Assembly (NCBI GenBank): GCA_016702505.1
Contig: JADJDU010000031.1
Span: 1-9,171, forward strand
DNA: 9,171 nucleotides
Reading direction: 5' to 3'
Source of the DNA: Microthrixaceae bacterium
GTDB taxonomy: Bacteria > Actinomycetota > Acidimicrobiia > Acidimicrobiales > Iamiaceae
Part shown: piece by piece, positions 4,544 through 9,171 of the stretch
Position numbering within the stretch: the stretch's first letter is position 1
Layout of the letters: each line of letters opens with the position of its first letter
Notes under the pieces: model-generated
What the model was told of the DNA's origin: nothing
What the model saw: the letters and a program-made list of their open reading frames with translations, nothing else
Databases searched by the model: none
Program-made: the position numbers and the translations under genes

Positions 4544-4759
4544 CCCCCATCAACGACCATCCGTGTCGATCTGATGCCAGGCGATCCGCCTCCCGTCATC
4601 ACCGTCGGGCCTCGCACCAGTCACGGCACCATCACCCTGACACTCGACCTGCCTGGCGCTGCAATCGAGCTGGTGTGCTACGACGGCGATGGCCTCGTGG
4701 AGATCCTCGCTGAGGCCCACGACCAGGCCGCTGCTCGTGTCGCTGGGTTGCCCGCATGA
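4541..4759 (+). CDS. Small hypothetical protein, 72 aa
   Basis: ATG 4541 follows AGGAG at good spacing; TGA 4757-4759 overlaps the next ATG. The product reads MPPSTTIRVDLMPGDPPPVI, then TVGPRTSHGTITLTLDLPGA and AIELVCYDGDGLVEILAEAH. It has several predicted beta strands followed by a C-terminal helix, is soluble and acidic, and has no recognised catalytic motif. It leads the block that contains the exonuclease and RecT genes, so a role in early replication or recombination is a contextual guess only. Confidence 0.75.
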   Translation: MPPSTTIRVDLMPGDPPPVITVGPRTSHGTITLTLDLPGAAIELVCYDGDGLVEILAEAHDQAAARVAGLPA

Positions 4760-4920
4760 CCGCGGCCGTCACGTCACCAATCAGGCCCGCCGACCAAGCC
4801 CGAGGCCTGCACTGGCTGGCCCGCTGCCGTGAGTCCCTGCACCAGCACCGAGGCATCGACCGGCACGACCAGACCATGAGCGCCCTCGGTCGGGCCAGCA
4901 CCAAGGCGGTGAGCCGATGA
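4756..4920 (+). CDS. Small hypothetical protein, 54 aa
   Basis: Coupled on both sides by ATGA overlaps (ATG 4756; TGA 4918-4920). The product is MTAAVTSPIRPADQARGLHW followed by LARCRESLHQHRGIDRHDQT and MSALGRASTKAVSR. It is basic and His/Arg-rich with one predicted helix around residues 12-27, and has no known motif. Its position directly before the exonuclease suggests a nucleic-acid-related accessory protein, but nothing in the sequence proves this. Confidence 0.65.
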   Translation: MTAAVTSPIRPADQARGLHWLARCRESLHQHRGIDRHDQTMSALGRASTKAVSR

Positions 4921-5777
4921 CCGAGCTACCCGTCCTCGAGCGACGCCAGCACGGCCGCAACCACAGCTACCGACTCAACGGCGACAAGCTCCCCGGCGTC
5001 ACCACGATCATCGGCGACGGGCTACCCAAGCCCGCCCTGATCGGGTGGGCAGCAAAGACCATCGCTGAGTACGTCGCCGACCGCCTCGACCAGAACGGCG
5101 AACAGGTCACGGCCGACCAGCTCGTGGACGACCTCGCCGAGATCGCCCGGGCCAAGTCGAAGCCGTGGCCCGCCAAGCTCTCCCGCACCAAGGTCGCCGA
5201 GATCCTCAAGGGCGTGCACTGGGAGGACCGGGACCAGGCCGGGAACCGCGGCACCGAGGTCCACCGCCTCGCCGAGCTGCTCACCCACGGCGAAGAGGTC
5301 GAGGTCCCCGAACCGCTCACCGGGCACGTCGACGCCTACCTCGCCTTCCTCGACGAGTGGCAGCCCACCGACGTGCTCACCGAGGTGGTCGTCGGCTCGG
5401 CGAAGCACCGCTACTGCGGGACGCTCGACATGATCGCCACCCTGCCCGGGCTCGGCCGCTGCCTCGTCGACCTCAAGACCAACCGCTCCGGCCCCTTCGG
5501 TGAGGTGGCCCTACAGCTCGCCGCCTACCGCTACGCGGATGTCGCCCTGATCGACGGCGAGACCGTGCCCATGCCGCCCGTCGAGTGGACCGGGGTCCTG
5601 TGGCTCCGGGCCGACGGGTTCGACCTCTACCCGTTCGACGCCGGCCCCGACCAGTTCAGGAGCTTCCTCTACGTGCAGCAGGTGGGCCGGTTCCTGGCCG
5701 ACCAGAAGGACCGGGACCGCACCGCCAAGCACGACGCCATCTCCCCCGAAGACGTCGCCATGGGCGGTGCGGCGTGA
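4917..5777 (+). CDS. PD-(D/E)XK exonuclease (RecB/Cas4-like) of the phage recombination pair
   Basis: 286 aa from ATG 4917, overlapping the previous stop. The family's motifs appear in order: G112-T-E-V-H116 (helical motif I), E156 in 'VLTEVVVG', G168-T-L-D171, D185-L-K187 in 'LVDLKTNRSG', and Q200 in 'QLAAYRYADVA'. D171 together with D185-x-K187 forms the metal-dependent nuclease centre; the Q-x-x-x-Y helix supports it. No four-cysteine iron-sulfur cluster of true Cas4 is visible, so it is closer to phage RecB-like exonucleases. It should resect double-stranded DNA ends to give single strands for the annealing protein encoded immediately downstream, with which it is coupled by a GTGA overlap. 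The gene is intact, with no frame change. Confidence 0.88.
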   Translation: MTELPVLERRQHGRNHSYRLNGDKLPGVTTIIGDGLPKPALIGWAAKTIAEYVADRLDQNGEQVTADQLVDDLAEIARAKSKPWPAKLSRTKVAEILKGVHWEDRDQAGNRGTEVHRLAELLTHGEEVEVPEPLTGHVDAYLAFLDEWQPTDVLTEVVVGSAKHRYCGTLDMIATLPGLGRCLVDLKTNRSGPFGEVALQLAAYRYADVALIDGETVPMPPVEWTGVLWLRADGFDLYPFDAGPDQFRSFLYVQQVGRFLADQKDRDRTAKHDAISPEDVAMGGAA

Positions 5778-6949
5778 GCGACATCACCCCCTACGAACAC
5801 GACTCCACGTACTCGATCGTGCCGTCGGCTGCGTCCCTCGCCGAGCAGATCGCACGCAGCGATTTCGCGCCGACCGGGCTGCGTGGCAAGCCCGAAGCGG
5901 TCATGGCAGCCATGCTCCAAGGCCACGAACTGGGCATCGGCCCGATGTCCGCCCTAGCTGAGATCTCAGTCATCAACGGCAAGCCGTGCATCTCGGCCAA
6001 GCTCATGAGGGCGCTCGTGCATCGGGCCGGCCACGACCTGTGGTTCGAGGTGAAGTCGAACACGAAGGTCACGATCTGCGCCCGCCGGGCCGACTGGCCC
6101 GAGGACCGCGTCGCCAAGGTCACCTGGACGATGGACGACGCCAAGGCGGCGGGCCTGTCGGGTGGCCAGAACTACCGCAAGTACCCCCGCGCCATGCTCG
6201 CCGCTAGAGCCACGGGCGAGCTATGCCGGGACAACTTTGCCGACGTTCTCGGAGGCCTGTCCTACACCCACGAGGAGGTCTCCGATGGTGATCTGGGGGC
6301 CGACGCAGACGCGGTGATCGAGTTCCGCGACGACGTGGCCCCACCGGAGAAGGCGACCAGCACCCGCAAGGCCAAGAGTGCCCCGGCCCGCAAGGTGGCG
6401 CGGCCAAGGCCACCCCACGACCACGGTCGCCGCTCCCGGTCGACCTGCCCCCACTCCCCGGTGAGGACGGCTATGGCGACATCATGGACGCCGAAGTGGT
6501 CGAGAATCCACCGTCGACCCTGCGGCCATCCAAACCCGCATCGACGGGCTGACCCAGGAGGACCGCCAGGACCTTGGCGAATGGTGGAAGGCCCAGGGCA
6601 TCCCGCCGCTCAAGTCGGGGAACATGACCGCCGAGCAGGCCGCCGCCATCAGTGCAGCGATCGACGCCTACAACCCGGCGACCCCGGACCCTGCTGCCCG
6701 CAACAAGAAGATGTGGGCGATGGTGGCCGAGGCGTGGCCGTCCGATCCCGACGAGGACCGTGACGAGCTGCGCCGCCACCTGATCCAGACCGTCACCGGC
6801 CAGCGCACCAGCTCCTCGAAGGACATGGACGGCGACGGTGGACCGCCCTCTTCGACGCCCTCGAATCGATCAAGGCCGGCACCCACTCACTGTTCCTGCG
6901 TTCCAACGGTGAATGGGAGCTGCGCAAGGCGACGGGCGGTGCGTCGTGA
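5774..6949 (+). CDS. recT: RecT-type single-strand annealing protein, with C-terminal extension, three apparent frameshifts
   Basis: GTG 5774 overlaps the exonuclease stop. The N-terminal part is undisturbed and matches actinophage RecT-like recombinases: 'ELGIGPMSALAEISVINGKP', 'ISAKLMRALVHRAGHDL', 'VTWTMDDAKAAGLSG', 'YRKYPRAMLAARATGELCRD' and 'FADVLGGLSYTHEEV'. These proteins coat and anneal complementary single strands made by the exonuclease. After about residue 207 the frame breaks three times, each time as if one base were lost: near 6395 (to GAAKATPRPRSPLPVDLPPL), near 6512 (to PAAIQTRIDGLTQEDRQDLG and a helical region) and near 6838 (to WTALFDALESIKAGTHSLFL). The sense frame then runs to TGA 6947-6949. 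Reconstructed, the protein is ~390 aa: a Pro/Lys/Ala-rich linker, then two small helical segments including 'VTGQRTSSSKDMDGDGW'. Confidence 0.8.
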
Positions 6950-7323
6950 TCCTCACCCCGCTGCCCGCTCCCGCCCGCAACGTCCACCCGCTGCGCTCCG
7001 ACTACGTCGAGGTGTGCTGGACGCCCGTGGTCGGCTCGACGGCCGTGGCACTGCTGCGCCTGCTCCCGGCCATGTGGGCCGAGGCCGTGCCCGTCGAGGT
7101 GGCTGACCTGGACTTGGCGCAGCGGTTCGGGCTCGGCAAGTCCGACCGGGTGCGCCAGACCGCCCAGCGCATCGCCCGGTTCTGTGGTGGCCGCTGGGAC
7201 CCGTCGTTGCGCCTGCTGGAGGTTCCGACGGCGCTGCCGTCTCTGTCGCCCGGCCAGTTGGCCCGGGTGCCCGAGTGGACACGGGCCCGCCATGAGGCCC
7301 TGACGATGGCGGTGGCGTCGTGA
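6946..7323 (+). CDS. Winged-helix-like actinophage protein, 125 aa
   Basis: GTG 6946 overlaps the RecT stop, and TGA 7321-7323 overlaps the next GTG. The sequence begins MILTPLPAPARNVHPLRSDY, then VEVCWTPVVGSTAVALLRLL. Next comes a helix-turn-helix-like stretch 'VEVADLDLAQRFGLGKSDRVRQ' (from about residue 48), a basic helix 'TAQRIARFCGG', a beta wing 'LRLLEVPTALPSLSPGQL', and a closing helix. The order (aliphatic helix, 'LA-x-x-FGLG' turn, helix, wing, 'LP-x-LSPGQLARVP') is that of a conserved actinobacterial and actinophage protein of unknown function with a predicted winged-helix fold. It may bind DNA and regulate or assist replication. The match is to a remembered pattern, not a named family. 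Confidence 0.65.
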   Translation: MILTPLPAPARNVHPLRSDYVEVCWTPVVGSTAVALLRLLPAMWAEAVPVEVADLDLAQRFGLGKSDRVRQTAQRIARFCGGRWDPSLRLLEVPTALPSLSPGQLARVPEWTRARHEALTMAVAS

Positions 7324-7430
7324 ACGCCGTGACGTGGCCGCTGGCCTTGCCGCTGATCCTGGCCGTGTGCTTCTACGTGCTCGCCGTGGTCGAGGACCGG
7401 GCCGAACGACGAGAGAGGAACGAGCGATGA
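7320..7430 (+). CDS. Very small one-TM protein, 36 aa
   Basis: GTG 7320 and TGA 7428-7430 both overlap the neighbouring genes. The product is MNAVTWPLALPLILAVCFYV followed by LAVVEDRAERRERNER: one hydrophobic helix (about residues 5-23) and a charged cytoplasmic tail. Too short for domain assignment. Its last codons include GAGAGG upstream of the next ATG, so the tail also carries the ribosome site for the following gene. Confidence 0.65.
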   Translation: MNAVTWPLALPLILAVCFYVLAVVEDRAERRERNER

Positions 7431-8296
7431 GCGATGCGTGTCCGGGGTGGCGCGAGTGCGCCGATCCGGTGGAGCTGGCCGCAGCGGTCGCCGCCGGAGT
7501 CGAGGTGGAGTACTCCTGCAACGGCCGGTGGTACCGCAACTCCTTCGAGTCCGAGGGCCAGTTCCGGGGTTCCATCGCCAACCTCGCCTACCGCGTCCCC
7601 GCGTCGTGGTCGTGGTCCCCGGAGCCTCCCGCCCCGGATGACCTGATGTCCCGTGCCCGCGGACACGCGGAGACGCACCCGGAGTCCCGGGAACTGATCG
7701 AGGAGCTGCTGGAGGAGCTGCTGGAGGCGGTCGTCCGGTGGGCGTGCTTCGCCGCCCCGTCCCCCGTCCCGTCGTGGCCGGATGGCGTCCTGCGAGACGC
7801 CGCCAACCGGCTGCGCTGGATAGCCAACTCCGGCTACATCGAGGACCCGGGAATCAAGCGAATCATCCGCAGTTGGGCCGACGAACTGGACGCCACCCTC
7901 GTCCCGCCGTGGCCGGGTGCGGTGCCGTCGGGGCTGACGGACGAGGACGGGGTGCCGACGTGGCTCGCCCAGGCCGGGCAGGTGCGCGGCGAACAGGTGC
8001 GGTTCGGCCCTCACGGCGCTTGGTGGCCCAACACGGTTGACGACTTCGACCCTGACAACGACTTCGTTGAGGACCGGTGGGTGGAGGTGCGTGCTCCCCG
8101 GGCCGTGCCCGTGCCGGAGACCGAGCGGGTGCAGGCGTGGGAGGCGGTCGGGCGACGGTGGCCTGACGGTCGCACCGTCTGGAAGGTGACGCACTCCGTC
8201 GAGGGCGTCATCGCCTGGGACAACGGAGGCGAGGCCCTGGACGTCATGTTCTCCGCTGATGGCACGGTCGAGGTGCTGAAGGACGGCGACCGGTGA
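7427..8296 (+). CDS. Hypothetical protein, 289 aa, multidomain
   Basis: ATG 7427 overlaps the previous stop; an upstream in-frame start would only add shadow sequence. Three parts can be seen. An N-terminal ~60-residue beta unit (VELAAAVAAGVEVEYSCNGR, then WYRNSFES… ANLAYRVP) resembles small phage modules that end in 'YR-[IV]-P'. A helical middle contains 'ELIEELLEELLEAV', encoded by a perfect tandem 12-bp repeat (7700-7723), and 'LRDAANRLRWIANSGY…IIRSWADELDA'. A C-terminal part is rich in Trp and acidic residues (WWPNTVDDFDPDNDFVEDRW, VWKVTHSVEGVIAWDNGG). It is acidic, with no membrane segment and no catalytic motif. It ends in DGDR at a GTGA junction. Function unknown. Confidence 0.7.
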   Translation: MSDACPGWRECADPVELAAAVAAGVEVEYSCNGRWYRNSFESEGQFRGSIANLAYRVPASWSWSPEPPAPDDLMSRARGHAETHPESRELIEELLEELLEAVVRWACFAAPSPVPSWPDGVLRDAANRLRWIANSGYIEDPGIKRIIRSWADELDATLVPPWPGAVPSGLTDEDGVPTWLAQAGQVRGEQVRFGPHGAWWPNTVDDFDPDNDFVEDRWVEVRAPRAVPVPETERVQAWEAVGRRWPDGRTVWKVTHSVEGVIAWDNGGEALDVMFSADGTVEVLKDGDR

Positions 8297-8484
8297 AGCG
8301 CACGACGAAGCGCAGGCTCTCGACTGTGATCGGCTGCGTGCTCGGCGGGGTCACCTTCACCGGCCCGTTGGCGGGTGCGGTGCTGTCTGACTGGCAGTGC
8401 CGCCGGGGCCTCTGCGGCCACGGTTGGCACCTGCCGAAGGACGGCGGCTACCCGGACGAGGTGCTGGTGGAGGTCGAGCGATGA
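8293..8484 (+). CDS. Small membrane or exported protein, 63 aa
   Basis: GTG 8293 overlaps the previous stop. A basic N-terminus (MKRTTKRRLS) is followed by a hydrophobic stretch (TVIGCVLGGVTFTGPLAGAV), then a Cys/Gly/His-containing part (CRRGLCGHGWHLP) and an acidic end. The N-in, positive-inside pattern suggests a one-TM protein with the Cys-containing part outside, or a signal peptide. The final codons contain GGAGG 7 nt before the next ATG. Function unknown. Confidence 0.65.
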   Translation: MKRTTKRRLSTVIGCVLGGVTFTGPLAGAVLSDWQCRRGLCGHGWHLPKDGGYPDEVLVEVER

Positions 8485-9023
8485 CCGAGACCAACCGCGA
8501 CTACGAGGCCGACGAGGACACCGGCGACATCGGTGGACCGCTCGATATCTGGTGGTGGTCTGGACACGGACACCCCCCGGACGACCTCATCATCGAGGCC
8601 CTGTGCGATGCGCTGGCCGAAGAAGGCCGCTGCCCGGCAGTACGAGGTGAAGCCCGGCCAGCCGAGGTATGGCAGCGGGGCTGCCCGACAGGTGATGGTC
8701 TGGTGTGGGAACGCATTCACCAGAGCCAGTTCGACCGACTCGACCGCCGTGAGCAGGGGTATTGGAATCCAGTGACGGTGCTCGACTTGGAGCGTCGTAG
8801 ATCGGGTTTGGGTCGATGCTCTGTCAACCGGTGCAAGTCGCCAGCCACTCGCCGTACGCCGCTGCGGATGGTGCAGAACCCCGACGATCCTTACACGACG
8901 CTCACGTTTGCCACCTGCGCTGACCACGCGGAGACCATCCCTGAGCCGCACTATCACTGCGTCGTCGTCCCTATCGGGGCCACAGTCATGCTTCCCGTCT
9001 CAGATGTGGACGGCGACCGGTGA
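8481..9023 (+). CDS. Hypothetical protein, 180 aa, possible zinc-binding region
   Basis: ATG 8481 has GGAGG 7 nt upstream (8469-8473) and overlaps the previous stop; TGA 9021-9023. The N-terminus is acidic (MTETNRDYEADEDTGDIGGP) and followed by 'LDIWWWSGHGHPPDDLIIEALCDAL'. A helical part (RIHQSQFDRLDRREQGYWNP) leads to a Cys/His-rich end: 'GRCSVNRC' and, some 30 residues later, 'ATCADH', a C-x4-C … C-x2-H spacing that could hold one metal ion as a treble-clef or ribbon. It then reads EPHYHCVVVPIGATVMLPVS and ends in DGDR. No named family recognised. Confidence 0.65.
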   Translation: MTETNRDYEADEDTGDIGGPLDIWWWSGHGHPPDDLIIEALCDALAEEGRCPAVRGEARPAEVWQRGCPTGDGLVWERIHQSQFDRLDRREQGYWNPVTVLDLERRRSGLGRCSVNRCKSPATRRTPLRMVQNPDDPYTTLTFATCADHAETIPEPHYHCVVVPIGATVMLPVSDVDGDR

Positions 9024-9166
9024 TCGCCGCAGTGGACGCCATCGGGCGTGGGGCGTGGGATTGGTGGATCGTGGCCGGGCTGGTGGTGGCGGTGCTGGTG
9101 GCCCAGGTCGTGGCCGTGGTGACGAGAGGCCCATTGGGCAAGGAAGGAGACAGCGATGAGCGATGA
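9020..9166 (+). CDS. Small one-TM protein, 48 aa
   Basis: GTG 9020 overlaps the previous stop (GTGA), and the gene ends at TGA 9164-9166. The product is MIAAVDAIGRGAWDWWIVAG then LVVAVLVAQVVAVVTRGPLG and a short charged end. One strong transmembrane helix spans about residues 14-34, with aromatic residues at its start and a positive charge after it. It is the third or fourth small membrane protein of the rightward operon. Function unknown. Confidence 0.65.
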   Translation: MIAAVDAIGRGAWDWWIVAGLVVAVLVAQVVAVVTRGPLGKEGDSDER

Positions 9167-9171
9167 ACGTC
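9156..9171 (+). CDS. Start of the next gene, 3' partial
   Basis: ATG 9156 (MSDER…) has GGAG 6 nt upstream, within AAGGAAGGAGACAGCG. Alternatively ATG 9163 overlaps the preceding stop (ATGA) like most genes here. Only five codons are available, so neither product nor start can be decided. Confidence 0.35.

Noticed and set aside
5165..5503. Rightward 112-codon frame inside the exonuclease gene
   Set aside because: Arg/Pro-rich shadow of the intact nuclease frame.
6394..6838. Programmed ribosomal frameshifting in RecT
   Set aside because: Three changes in the same direction in one gene without recognisable slippery heptamers, together with similar breaks in many other genes, fit base-loss errors better.
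6793..7581. Minus-strand open frame of 262 codons
   Set aside because: Low-complexity Arg/Ala/Pro sequence spanning several rightward genes; no ribosome site.
7373..8194. Minus-strand open frame of 273 codons
   Set aside because: Arg/Pro/His-rich composition of a GC-rich shadow, opposite a coupled rightward gene with normal codon positions.

Overview
The window looks like part of the genome of a tailed double-stranded DNA bacteriophage (Caudoviricetes, siphovirus-like) infecting a high-GC Gram-positive (actinomycete-type) host. The evidence is the high GC content, frequent GTG starts, long chains of genes joined by four-base ATGA/GTGA stop-start overlaps, an r1t-type holin followed by a T7-lysozyme-type amidase, and an exonuclease plus RecT pair of the kind common in actinophages. 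No integrase, tRNA, CRISPR array or insertion sequence was seen.

Layout. Positions 2-811 hold the 3' end of a structural (tail or appendage) gene with a concanavalin-like C-terminus. A 60-aa protein follows, then the lysis cassette: holin (1016-1202), amidase endolysin (1199-1972), a one-TM protein with a long soluble tail (1969-2451) and a small protein (2426-2650). This rightward late block ends in two stem-loops (2646-2725), where it meets a short leftward operon: a 98-aa protein from 3428, an 84-aa protein from 3135 and a small helix-turn-helix protein ending at 2736. A further small leftward gene (3494-3688) is possible.

A divergent control region (about 3430-3753) carries two promoters of the same design, each placing the probable +1 on the ATG of its first gene (leaderless mRNAs), and each with a palindrome over its -10. 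Rightward, a small helix-turn-helix protein, a 41-aa protein and a membrane/coiled-coil protein are followed by a 233-bp gene-free stretch dense in inverted repeats (4308-4540). An early operon then runs to the window edge: two small proteins, a PD-(D/E)XK exonuclease, a RecT-type annealing protein, a winged-helix-like protein, and a run of unknown proteins in which small one-TM proteins are interleaved with soluble ones.

Reading caution. At least ten single-base frame changes interrupt otherwise coherent proteins (near 365, 520, 1052, 2187, 2335, 2834, 4145, 6395, 6512 and 6838). Because sensible protein continues on both sides, these are more likely uncorrected sequencing or assembly errors than pseudogenes. 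Genes are therefore given as reconstructed spans across these points.

The most unusual elements are the structured 4308-4540 region, the paired leaderless promoters with operators, and an internal start signal in the endolysin gene.
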